A stretch of DNA of 64,000 nucleotides, from NCBI GenBank assembly GCA_032622095.1, contig CP136061.1, positions 18,604,991-18,668,990 on the forward strand, written 5' to 3'. Under the pieces are notes generated by a model. The model made no database searches, had not been told where the DNA came from, and saw nothing but the letters and a program-made list of their open reading frames with translations. Positions 23,933 to 31,050 of this stretch are shown piece after piece (the stretch's first letter is position 1; each line of letters begins with the position of its first letter). The stretch comes from Siphonodentalium dalli. Its lineage: Eukaryota; Mollusca; Scaphopoda; Gadilida; Siphonodentaliidae. The position numbers were made by a program, and so were the translations under genes.

Positions 23933-25844
23933 AAACTGCATATTAGTCAATATCATTTAACTTAAGGTTTATCAGTCGGATGAATGAACATAATCTGCGC
24001 ATAATCCCTCAACTGTGCCACTTCTCACAGTTTCGTCTCAGGGGAAGTGAGTTCTCGCTATACCAGTATGCTTATGTCACAACAGCATGTTTAAATTATA
24101 GTTACTTATTATGGTGTTCTTACTCACTATAATAGTTGTATAAATGGACCTTTGTGTTGCATGATACTTATTGGATCATAGGATGGTGACGTTGGGGTGT
24201 AAATTGAACTTCAGCCATTGTTACCACTGTCTGTTAACAGTCCACTCCCGAATAACAAAACAGGAAGAGCAGAATTCTCCAAATTTGAAACCTCTATGCT
24301 GGTCCCTCTGGTCATCTGGACTGTGTAATTTGGTACACATCCACACATGCGTATTGTCTTTCGTTTTAGGATCAATTCATCCGACCCAGTGTCCCGTTAT
24401 TCTATAGCCGTATCGTCTTTCATTTTAGGATCAGTTCATCCGACCCAGTATATTCTCTATCGTTTTATGATCAGTTCATCCGAAACAGTGTACATTATAC
24501 AGGCGTATTGTCTTTTGTTTTAGGATCAGTTTATCCGACCCAATGTCCACTATACAGGTGTATTCTCTTTCGTTTTATGATCAGTTCATCCAAAACAGTG
24601 TCCATTATACATGCGTATTGTCTTTCATTTTAGGAGCAGTTCATCCAACGCAGTGTCCATTAACGATAGGAAGCGACCCACTTGAGGCTGAGTCAAACTT
24701 CAGAGGATTCATCGATGAGGTTAGTCCTTACTTTACATTAAACATATTTTAATTGATCAATTGACCAGTGTACGTTCTTTCATTTAGTCGGTTGGTGCCT
24801 AACCGATATGGGGCCTTATTAATTAAAATCCGTGATATTTCCACCAAACCACCGATAAATACCATGTATAGTAGCGTCGTGCTATCACGTAGGATTCTCG
24901 TTCTTGGAGATACAACCCCTAAAAATTATATAGGGTATAGGTAAAGTATGAGTCAAAAAGATTACAGATAAGTTTTCTTATAACTGCTTAATATATTTGA
25001 CGTGCTACTGGGAAGTCAATAGATACGGGTGTTACCTACCCTCAGCCAGTCGTATCCCATTCGGCCTACGACTGGCTTCGGGTAAAGATAAAAGCCCTTA
25101 CTACGTGAACCTGGTTTGATGGTTAAATTATATTACAAAAATGTAAAAGTTCACCAAAAAAAAATGAGTAACTCTCGATGCGTATCATGATTTTAGTATC
25201 AGTACAGGCCAACTCTGCGCGTTTGGTTATTTAGGAAAATAGCCCAATTTCTCTCCCCTTAATATTGGCATCTGCGCTTGCAACACAATATCTTGACATT
25301 TCTATGATAACTTTTTTTCTATTTCAAATAATTTCACAGGTCTACCATAGCTCTACCATAGCTCTACCAGGCAGAAAAAGCTTATTTGATGACATTCGCT
25401 CTGCCGTTGTCTACTTTTGGGTTGAAAATGGTCAGTTTTAGAAATAAATTGGTAAAATTTTGCGGTTTTTGTGTGCAAACCAAGGGGCATAACTCATTTA
25501 GATATTGTACAAACAAACCGAAGTACAAACATTTGTTTACACCTACTATATCTGTGGAAAATCCAAAATCTAATTATTTGAAGTACAATACCCATCTCTC
25601 AAATTGGCCAAAATCGTTGGAAAATGTGTACTGCTACCTAAAATGTAAGCTATTTTTTTATCCAGATACTAGTGTGGAGGTACTGCAGAGGCCAACTGCG
25701 GTCAAAATCCCCCGAGCCTATGAAAGATCTCTCAGCCAAACAAGAAGACGAACCCATGCCTGTCATGGAAGAACCAGAAAGGAATTTCATGGCCGCGTTG
25801 GCGTAGAATGGTCGATGTGTGGCGAAGGATTGGCACAGCTGTGA
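13230..25844 (+). CDS. Pif-like secreted chitin-binding / laminin-G protein (7-exon model)
   Basis: Join of 13,230-13,380, 14,258-14,590, 15,625-16,037, 22,417-22,516, 24,634-24,719, 25,340-25,430 and 25,666-25,844. All junction phases agree and the total is 451 codons including the stop. Order: signal peptide (about residues 1-24), two chitin-binding modules (52-92 and 103-145) each with four Cys, then a laminin-G-like domain (about 163-372), then a basic tail. This is the Pif/BMSP shell-matrix architecture minus the N-terminal von Willebrand A domain, which I do not find here. By family knowledge such proteins bind chitin and calcium carbonate in the extracellular shell framework; that role is inferred. 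The five N-terminal exons are solid, the last two less so. Introns contain many repeats, and intron 3 alone is 6.4 kb. Confidence 0.78.
13650..13893. repeat. 61-bp tandem repeat, about 4 copies, in intron 1
   Basis: Unit begins ACGTAAGCATGAGGTTGTGT and includes ATTGTATGGCCACGAAGATA. Starts fall at about 13,661, 13,722, 13,783 and 13,844. Copies are nearly identical (the last has GGATGTG for GGTTGTG), so the expansion is young. It contains GTAAGC, a weak donor-like motif. Confidence 0.95.
14258..14590 (+). CDS. Pif-like gene exon 2 (two chitin-binding modules)
   Basis: Acceptor TTCTTGTTACAG, donor GTAAGT, phase 1 at both ends. It encodes two tandem modules with the same spacing. Module 1 has Cys 52, 79, 90 and 92 (ending NQTLCRCDF); module 2 has Cys 103, 129, 143 and 145 (ending NQAGCRCEW). 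Both share an aromatic centre (KFQILYNGVWF; KYQVMVNSKW). This 4-Cys, C-x-C-ending pattern is how chitin-binding type-2-like modules appear in Pif proteins. Function inferred: chitin binding. Confidence 0.85.
15129..15465. mobile_element. Inverted-repeat element, family G (copy 1), in intron 2
   Basis: GTCACTATCACCTACAAAAG at the left and an AGGAGAGAGTATACCC end at the right are diverged inverted termini. The same family, better preserved, is at 29,136-29,430 (shared middle: ATTTTCATTGGAACGTAAAC in one orientation). A 54-bp direct duplication of the right end (CGGCACCTTTCGACACGC phrase) lies at about 15,357-15,464. Confidence 0.65.
15625..16037 (+). CDS. Pif-like gene exon 3 (laminin-G domain, first part)
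   Basis: Acceptor CTACTTTTTTGCAG, donor GTGAGT, phase 1 in and phase 0 out. It reads CDPMLNITFDDGIYDNARG, then SDSLRIDFDFKADDD and RTFLLAMETNVRKAALCRVD. The Asp-rich FDDG opening and alternating beta-strand pattern fit a concanavalin/laminin-G fold as in the Pif C-terminal part. It continues without frame loss into exon 4. Confidence 0.82.
16038..16163. other. Start of Pif-like intron 3
   Basis: Intron sequence after the GTGAGT donor, with a poly-A run at about 16,112-16,124. The whole intron spans 16,038-22,416. Confidence 0.6.
16164..16317. mobile_element. Fragment of family C repeat
   Basis: AAGCATGCTATAGCAAATTT to CTACAAAATAAGT matches 27,161-27,310 nearly base for base in the same orientation. 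Here it lacks the TTAA termini and the 69-bp hairpin. Confidence 0.8.
16560..16915 (+). pseudogene. Relic LINE ORF2 C-terminus in intron 3
   Basis: The frame 16,631-16,912 reads NSDLICSTILSLTTCSCGNR, SEDAYHYLFMCTLYQRERS, then IAATKRFYP and a stop. A CxCG...EDAxHYxFxC knuckle followed by a TKRF ending is characteristic of the C-terminus of many invertebrate LINE ORF2 proteins. It has a different knuckle from the copies at 7,463 and 18,300, so it is a separate family. No reverse transcriptase remains. Confidence 0.65.
17657..18138. repeat. 36/44-bp minisatellite, left part of split array
   Basis: A 36-bp unit (TACACACCTTCAGGAACGCC plus GTGATGGTCTTTAATG) alternates with a 44-bp form carrying an extra ATACACAT. 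The same repeat resumes at 20,052 after the LINE, showing one array split by insertion. Minus-strand frames repeating YIKDHHGVPEGV arise because 36 is a multiple of 3. They are unlikely to be coding, as they fall in an intron and break at every 44-bp unit. Confidence 0.95.
18139..20051 (-). mobile_element. 5'-truncated LINE inserted in the minisatellite
   Basis: On the minus strand the element starts inside the reverse transcriptase domain at 20,051 and ends at 18,139 in a TATC simple-repeat tail (GATAGATAGAT on the + strand). Both borders fall inside the minisatellite unit, between ATACACAT and GTACACACC. ACAT is present on both sides (18,135-18,138 and 20,052-20,055), consistent with a short target duplication. 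The simple-repeat tail and the motif set point to a jockey/CR1-type clade. Confidence 0.9.
18300..20051 (-). pseudogene. LINE ORF2: reverse transcriptase and C-terminal knuckle, one stop codon
   Basis: The minus-strand frame begins at NNYRAIALSSTIGKLF (start of the RT fingers). It contains AAFIDFRKAFDTVNR (motif A Asp), GVRQGCILSPNLF (motif B), ILFADDLVLLS (motif C catalytic FADD) and KPIILYGSELWG in the thumb. A single in-frame TAA at 18,885-18,887 breaks it. The same frame then runs to a C-terminal knuckle, CVFCCDDVVEDEIHFLMEC, and ends at 18,300. Endonuclease and N-terminal RT are missing, so the copy cannot move alone. Only one disabling change is visible in about 580 codons, so the insertion is fairly recent. 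Confidence 0.9.
20052..21937. repeat. 36/44-bp minisatellite, right part, with 384-bp higher-order repeat
   Basis: Continuation of the array at 17,657. Variants GGAACGCC/GGCACGCC/GGGAACG, GTGATGG/GTGGTGG/GCGATGG and a TTATAATG form mark individual units. The block 20,925-21,308 recurs almost exactly as 21,309-21,692, a 384-bp period, showing a recent segmental duplication inside the array. Lies in intron 3 of the Pif-like gene. Confidence 0.95.
22417..22516 (+). CDS. Pif-like gene exon 4 (laminin-G core)
   Basis: Too short for a stand-alone frame but well supported: acceptor TTTCTTCTTAG, donor GTAGGT, phase 0 in and phase 1 out. It reads APYSWHHLSLIYEESTVVLK and then VDEYPCVISQEFT. The W-H-H-x-x-L-I-Y...V-x-L-x-V-D pattern is a signature strand pair of laminin-G domains and continues exon 3 directly across a 6.4-kb intron. 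Confidence 0.85.
22772..23065. mobile_element. Inverted-repeat element in intron 4
   Basis: CAAGGCAGAGTTCAG with TGGTCTGACCATTGCCATCACG at the left corresponds in reverse complement to CGTGATGGCAGTGTTCGGACCA and CTGAACTCTGCCTTGCAG at the right. The inner arms around GACTTTTGTCCGTTACAATT and ATAACTGACAAAAGTC pair as well. No open frame of note. Confidence 0.8.
23113..23545. mobile_element. Inverted-repeat element in intron 4, second
   Basis: CATGCAAGCCTGAGTTTAGT at the left and ACTAAACTCAGGCTTGATTG at the right. The arms continue through CCAGAGGGTGAATTTAGTGA and TCACTAACTTCACCCTCTGG, about 76 bp. It lies 48 bp after the previous inverted-repeat element. Confidence 0.85.
23716..23931. repeat. 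Trinucleotide-rich tract ending in a CAA microsatellite
   Basis: Imperfect TCG/TCA-type triplets precede an uninterrupted CAA run of about 16 copies at 23,884-23,931. The + strand frame ending in poly-Gln here is an artefact of the repeat inside intron 4. Confidence 0.9.
24345..24660 (+). repeat. Tandem array of copied 3' splice sites before exon 5
   Basis: Six head-to-tail copies of the intron-end/exon-start junction, with a period of mostly 55 bp and one 40-bp and one 59-bp step. Each has a pyrimidine tract (TCTTTCGTTTTA), then GGATCAGTTCATCCGACCCA and GTGTCC. AG dinucleotides ending a TTTTAG acceptor lie at 24,368-24,369, 24,427-24,428, 24,522-24,523 and 24,632-24,633. Copies ending at 24,468 and 24,578 have TTTTAT and lost the AG. 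Only the last copy continues into the laminin-G exon; the others end in non-coding sequence. Confidence 0.9.
24634..24719 (+). CDS. Pif-like gene exon 5 (laminin-G end)
   Basis: Acceptor TCTTTCATTTTAG, donor GTTAGT, phase 1 in and phase 0 out. It reads AVHPTQCPLTIGSDP then AESNFRGFIDE. The F-x-G-x-I-D-E sequence is the classical closing strand of laminin-G-type domains. Preceded by the decoy-like acceptor array, so the first residues exist in several near-copies upstream. Confidence 0.82.
24720..25339. other. Pif-like intron 5
   Basis: A small hairpin at about 25,038-25,085 pairs CAGCCAGTCGTA with TACGACTGGCTTCGGG. Otherwise featureless. Confidence 0.5.
25340..25430 (+). CDS. Pif-like gene exon 6 (likely)
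   Basis: Acceptor TAATTTCACAG, phase 0 in. It reads VYHSSTIALPGRKSLFDDIR and SAVVYFWVEN, a natural continuation of the exon 5 ending FIDE. It starts with an 11-bp microduplication (CTACCATAGCT twice). A good donor, ATG followed by GTCAGT, ends it at 25,430 in phase 1. If not spliced, the frame stops at 25,439-25,441 (TAG), giving a 394-residue protein. Confidence 0.6.
25666..25844 (+). CDS. Pif-like gene exon 7 (tentative C-terminus)
   Basis: Acceptor with a long T tract, TATTTTTTTATCCAG. Phase 1 joining gives TSVEVLQRPTAVKIPRAYER, a basic stretch with SQTRRRTHAC, and an end at CGEGLAQL plus TGA. A second acceptor (TACTGCAG, exon from 25,689) would instead give a short Cys-containing end stopping at 25,723. 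A third frame over the same bases reads KQEDEPMPVMEEPERNF. The true C-terminus is therefore unresolved. Confidence 0.35.
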
Positions 25845-26120
25845 AGATGGTGTGATTGCTGAAGAGTATGTTGCTTGTCAAGCGAAACTTTCGAATGTGC
25901 AGTCCGGATCACATGTACATTCTAGCGGTCGAGTCTGTGAGGATCCTCTTGTCGATGTGTTTATATGGCATCATATTATTTAGAGTTATCGGATTTGATC
26001 AAGAAGTGGACGTGATTTGTCAAGACGTGTGTCGATAACAAATAAGCATTTCATCTACAATCCTGCATTTGTATATATTCGTAACAAACACATATCTTAC
26101 CTCACCTCTGAGGTAAATAT
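25845..26120 (+). other. Region after the Pif-like gene; possible further coding trace
   Basis: In the frame of 25,681, the sequence after a TAG at 25,804-25,806 reads NGRCVAKDWHSCEDGVIAEE and HSSGRVCEDPLVDVF before the next stop at 25,981. Four Cys and an acidic character look protein-like, but no splice sites confirm it. Confidence 0.25.
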
Positions 26121-26582
26121 GTGACCCGCCATATCAAATCCAGTTGGAAGTCGGGATTTTTTTTACCCTGTGCCAATGCATTCTCTTATATATGCGAGTC
26201 GACCATAGGTCGCCTCGCATATATAAGAGAATGCATCGGCCTAACAATTTTTTATATATTTTTTTAAATAAACGTTTCTTACAATTTTTTGGACATAAAA
26301 TAAAAAACATCCATTACCCTGCGGGGAGCCCCACACATATATAGAAGCATATAGAAGAGTGTCATCTGCTCATGTTTGTCTGGGGCTCTGTATGGGTGAA
26401 ATTATAAAATTGTTAAAGAATACAAGAAAAAATTATTAAAATTGTAAAAATTTGTTAGGCCAATGCATTCTCTTATATATGCGAGGCGACCTATGGTCGA
26501 CTCGCATATATAAGAGAATGCATTGGCACAGTCAGGGTAAAAAAAATCCCGACTTACGACTGGATTTGATATGGCGGGTCAC
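26121..26582. mobile_element. MITE family B (copy 1) with two 69-bp hairpins
   Basis: GTGACCCGCCATATCAAATC at the left and GATTTGATATGGCGGGTCAC (with one base variant) at the right, flanked by AT-rich TAT/ATA. Inside are the same CCCTGTG plus 69-bp hairpin (about 26,173-26,241) and its reverse complement (about 26,458-26,526) as in families A and C. A family-specific middle contains GGGAGCCCCACACATATATA. Confidence 0.88.
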
Positions 26583-26651
26583 ATATATTTTTCATATAAT
26601 TGAATAGCCTCCATGTTGAAAAACAAAACCGACATCATTCATGTTGTCAAC

Positions 26652-26936
26652 TTAAAGGGGTATTGTACACTAAATCCGGCCATTTATGGGGCTATCTCCT
26701 ATTATACTCTATGAACAAAGTAAAAAATATGATAATTATAATGAAAATGAATTAATGACTCGAGCCATAAACCCATTTTCATTATAATTACCATGTTGTT
26801 TTACATAGTTCACAAAGTAATTTAGTGTGTTTTGCACCAATCTATGTCTCAAATTCATTCATTTGTTACATATATTCTGTCGAGTATAATAAGAGAGGGG
26901 TCCAATACATGGCCGAAATTAGTGTACAGTCCCCAT
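26652..26936. mobile_element. MITE family D (copy 3)
   Basis: TTAAAGGGGTATTGTACACT at the left and AGTGTACAGTCCCC at the right, without a clear TTAA at the right end. The subterminal AAATCCGGCCATTTATGGGG is mirrored by CATGGCCGAAATTAGTG. Two inverted AATTATAATGAAAATG / CATTTTCATTATAATTACC phrases lie inside. Confidence 0.8.
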
Positions 26937-27097
26937 ATATGCCAAAAGTATGCATCTTGATATTGTTTACGTTTTTCGACATGGATGTATGGCGACATTC
27001 TTGCACACTGTACATCTCTCGACTATTGTCTCACGAACACACTCTGACAATGTCATATCTATTACAATGTAGCTCCCTTTCAAAGTTTATAGTTTGC

Positions 27098-27506
27098 TTA
27101 ACCCTTTCAGTGCCAGGAGCCGATCTCATCGGCCCTAATTTACGGTCTGTAAAATCGGCCCTAAGCATGCTATAGCAAATTTAAACACAAACTGGATAAA
27201 ACCTTAGGGGCATGTTATAACTCAAACTATCACCAAGTATTCATAGTAATAATTTTGATGCCCATGAAAAACGTAAGATTCCCTGGCACTAAACCTACAA
27301 AATAAGTCTGTTAAAGAATATAAGAAAAAATTATTAAAATTGTAAAAAATTGTAAAAAATAATAACAAATGATGAAAATTTGTTAGGCCAATGCATTCTC
27401 TTATATATGCGAGGCGACATATGGTCGACTCGCATATATAAGAGAATGCATTGGCACAGGGTATATGAGTTGATACAAAAATCGGACCTGGCACTGAAAG
27501 GGTTAA
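27098..27506. mobile_element. piggyBac-like MITE family C carrying the 69-bp hairpin
   Basis: TTAACCCTTTCAGTGCCAGG at the left and CCTGGCACTGAAAGGGTTAA at the right. TTAA plus CCC...GGG is piggyBac-like, but the inner termini differ from family A. It contains one hairpin copy (about 27,387-27,455) next to CACAGGG, and the AAGCATGCTATAGC segment also found at 16,164. Confidence 0.88.
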
Positions 27507-28519
27507 ATAACCAACCAAGGACAGTATATATCGCCGCAAAGTCTTGATACATCAATATGCTATTTTTCAAGATAACTGTTTTGTTGATAAGTTCATATTC
27601 CGAACAAAGTAAGGCTTTCTTATCGTGTTTTCTCGAACATTGGAAATAAATGCGCTCAAAATCACAACTACCATAAATCTGATCATCTTATGATTCCAGT
27701 TTATTAAATGGACATTGCTCATTCGTACTTACAAATGTTGTCTTCATAATTTGGAAGGAGGTATAAGATAGGTTGATAAATACACGAAATATTGATATAC
27801 GGGCTTCATACTGAAGTTAAACAAACGCTCTGTGGTTCTACTGTATCAGGAGTAGACTAACAATGAACGTTAGTTATTGTTCCATGCCGAAGAAAGTCCG
27901 GAACTTTCTGAATTCGATCACTTGAATTCGTCTTTATGTGGCATAAGAGCCCGTATAAGAATAGTTAGCGTATTTATCGACCTATTTTGGCCAATGGAAC
28001 CGAACCGCGTCGTTGTTAAAGGGAACTCCAAACCACCAAGTGGCTGTAACATTGACGTTAAGGACTATAATAGATACTCAAATTTTGGGAAAATACCGGA
28101 TAAACATGAATGTAAAGACAAATTGAAATAACTATCACTAATATGAGCCTTTTGGCTAAATTATACCAATTTAGATAATATTTCTGAAGAAAACTGAAAC
28201 CTGTTTCCCAAATTAGCAGTCTCAAATTTCAAGTTGCCTATCTCCGAGGTAAACATGTGCTCAGGTGAAATATTGTTTATTTAGCATTATTATATAATCA
28301 CAAGTTTCTTTACCAATTCCTATGTTAAAACGTAACGAAAAAATCGAGATGTCTAATGATGTTCACCTCATTAGTCAAACAAGAGGTTAATAACAGTTCT
28401 GAGTGACGTCAGATACTTCAGGGGTTAACATAACTTATCATCAGACCTGAAAATAGATAGAATTTTCCCAGCGACGTTCAACGTCACAACGTCTTGTCCA
28501 ATCAAAGCGCGTTTCATAT
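27507..28519. other. Intergenic, no gene supported
   Basis: The 84-codon + frame at 27,877-28,131 has no splice or family support. Nothing else seen. Confidence 0.4.
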
Positions 28520-28676
28520 AATAAAACAGTTATCGCATTGTTTCTTGGTTGACACGAGGAATTGTCAGCCCTTGGAAGTCAATATTCACCTCGGCCTACG
28601 GCCTTGGTGAATATTGACTTCCTTGGGTTGACAATTCCTCGTGTCAACCAAGAAACAATGCGATAACTGTATCATA
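28520..28676. repeat. Long near-perfect hairpin (arms about 70 bp)
   Basis: CAGTTATCGCATTGTTTCTT at the left pairs exactly with AAGAAACAATGCGATAACTG at the right. Pairing continues through GGTTGACACGAGGAATTGTC and GGAAGTCAATATTCACC to a CGGCCTACGG apex. Only a few mismatches. Could be a foldback MITE or an inverted duplication. Confidence 0.92.
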
Positions 28677-28739
28677 TTATTTTTTCTACAGGGGAATTTG
28701 TTGTCAATACTCCCAGTAAGTCTTCAATTATTAGCATAT

Positions 28740-29024
28740 GTGACCCGCCATATCAAATCCAGTCGTAAGTCGGGATTTCTTTTACCCTGTGTCAATGCAT
28801 TCTCTAATATATGCGAGTCGACCATAGGTCGCCTCGCATATATAAGAGAATGCATTGGCCTAACAATTGTTTTTAATTTTAATAATTTTTTCTTGTATTC
28901 TTTAACAATTTTATAATTTCACCCATACAGAGCCCCAGACAAACATGAGCAGACGACACTCTTCTATATGCTTCTATATATGTGTGGGGCTCCCTGCAGG
29001 GTAATGGTTGTTTTTTTATTATTA
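28740..29024. mobile_element. MITE family B (copy 2), right end missing, between 16-bp direct repeats
   Basis: Starts GTGACCCGCCATATCAAATC, has the first hairpin (about 28,793-28,861, slightly mutated) and the family B middle, then stops in a T-rich tract without a second hairpin or right terminus. The 16-bp TAAGTCTTCAATTATT occurs just before (28,717-28,732) and just after (29,030-29,045). Confidence 0.85.
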
Positions 29025-29135
29025 TGAACTAAGTCTTCAATTATTCTGAACTAAGTGTGGTCGAATGAACTATTTCACTGCTCATTTCTTTAAGAAGTTA
29101 CTTTTTTGCCAGGGCATTCAAGGCATGCTACTATG

Positions 29136-29430
29136 GATGAAGGGGTCACTCTCACCGAAAAAAGTGCTGAAGGGTACACAGGATTTGAAAATGTGCTGAA
29201 GGGTACACAGGGTTTGAAATGTCGTTCTAAATGACGTTTAGTTTTCGTATCTGCCATGATTTCTGTTTGAGAATAATTGTTTACGTTCCAATGAACATTA
29301 AAATAAACTGAAAACAAACTGCTAATGGGCACCAGACTTTCAGAAACACAGTTTAAGTAACGATGTTAGTGGCGATCACAAATCTTGTGTACCCTTCAGC
29401 ACTTTTTTTGGTGAGAGTGACCCCTTCAGC
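29136..29430. mobile_element. Inverted-repeat element, family G (copy 2)
   Basis: GAAGGGGTCACTCTCACC and AAAAGTGCTGAAGGGTACAC at the left are mirrored by GTGTACCCTTCAGCACTTTT and GGTGAGAGTGACCCCTTC at the right. A 30-bp direct duplication (GTGCTGAAGGGTACACAGG, twice) lies in the left arm. The inner sequence is shared with 15,129-15,465. Confidence 0.88.
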
Positions 29431-30719
29431 GCTACTATGTCCTGATCTACAATTTGAGTACCTATAGTCCTTAAATGTGTCAATACCAAGAACGTAATGC
29501 GTGTTCAAGGAACTTCCCCTTGCCGACAAGCTGTCTCAAATATCTCTACCTGCATAAGGCTGAGCAACTTAGTGTCGGGAAGTGCGTGATGCAATTTCGT
29601 ATTCAGTAAAACGAACGGCGCTATTGTTGTGTGTACAATAAACTGTATATAGCCGATATGTAGTTTGTTTTGTTGGTCTTGTAACTTCTTTTCTTAGGAC
29701 CGAGCAAAAGACGAATAAACCCTTCCTTGAAATATAAATAAAAGTTGTTTATTCTTTGCGTCGTGTTAAAATTTACACACGTCCCACAATCTCTGTCCAA
29801 CGTGATTCAAGGATAACTGAGAAGGAAACAGCAAATAGTGAAGTCGCGTAGAAGAATCGGGGGATTAGCTTCCCCAACATAGAGATCCCGTGTGATCGCA
29901 TACTATACGACGTCATGTAGTCTCATTGTCAAGCCACTGCCAAGACAAACCCTTCCGTTGTTGACCCATCCTTACCGGAATCTTCGAGAACTTCAAAAAC
30001 TTACACTATGGGCCTATATATAACAATTTATCCTTTATATATATGCGGTATACAAACAGTGTACCAAGTGCAATGTTAAGCGTGGTAAATGCTTTTGACG
30101 CTCAGAAATAGTTGGAAATGCTAAATGTTTGTATGAACGGTTAATATTGCTATTTTAAAGTCCAATAAGGTTCTTAACACGGGTAAAATGTAGTGATGAA
30201 ACCGGTTGTATTTGGGTTATCATTTCCCTGATGATGGCCTGACATTATACCCCAAAAATCGCAAATCCATTCATATCACTGAAGTATAATAATGCTAAAT
30301 GATTGCACGAATAGAAAATCTTGCCTCTATCTTTCCAAATAAAAAAGGGAAATATCACCTTCTACATGAATTTTTATTTTGATTATACGAGGGGCTACAA
30401 TTCTCGCTGTTTGAATGAGGGAATTGGACTAGGTTCCCCAACAAAGATACCCCAAGCACAAGTGGAATAGGCGACCGGAAATAGTGGGCATGCTAAAACT
30501 ATTGTTATTTTGTAAGTCCAAGAAGGTGCGTAAATCTGGTAAATATATCGATGGAACCAGTTGTATAGTTTGGTTATCATTTCCCACATAATGTTTTAAC
30601 ATTAATACACCCCTCAAAAAGATAGCAAGTCTACTCATTCAATTCGTATGTCTGCTGTAATATTACTGAACATTTGCAAAAAAACAATCCTTCTATTATC
30701 AAAATCCAACAAGAGCATA
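29431..30719. other. Intergenic with a diverged direct duplication
   Basis: Segments at about 30,150-30,290 and 30,510-30,650 are diverged direct repeats sharing GTTATCATTTCCC and neighbouring phrases (AACCGGTTGTAT / AACCAGTTGTAT). No gene seen. Confidence 0.55.
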
Positions 30720-31050
30720 GCTATAAATAGGGCATGATAATTACAACACAGGGCCATAACTCTGCTGAAAATAGGGCATGATAATTACAACACAGGGCCA
30801 TAACTCTGGTGAGCATGGCTATAAATAGGGCATGATAATTACAACACAGGGCCATAACTCTGGTGAGCATCGCTATAAATAGGGCATGATAATTACAACA
30901 CAGGGCCATAACTCTGGTGAAAATAGGGGACGATAATTACAACACAGGGCCATAACTCTGGTGAAAATAGGGCACGATAATTACAACACAGGGCCATAAC
31001 TCTGGTGAAAATAGGCCACGATAATTACAACACAGGGCCATAACTCTGGT
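30720..31050. repeat. Minisatellite, about 8 units of 44-66 bp
   Basis: Every unit contains GATAATTACAACACAGGGCC and ATAACTCTG. Some add a GAGCATGGCTATAAATAGGG extension. The downstream flank (31,051-31,220) has GAACGGACGGATAAGCGGAC, typical of a dispersed repeat family in mollusc genomes. Confidence 0.93.

Noticed and set aside
23743-23934. Poly-Gln protein
   Set aside because: A CAA microsatellite inside intron 4, preceded by imperfect triplets; no other coding sign.
24171-24407. 78-codon + frame with several Cys in intron 4
   Set aside because: It runs into the splice-site array and has no acceptor or donor that keeps the phase of the Pif-like exons.
27877-28131. 84-codon + frame as a small gene
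   Set aside because: No homology that I recognise, no splice signals, and length within chance expectation.
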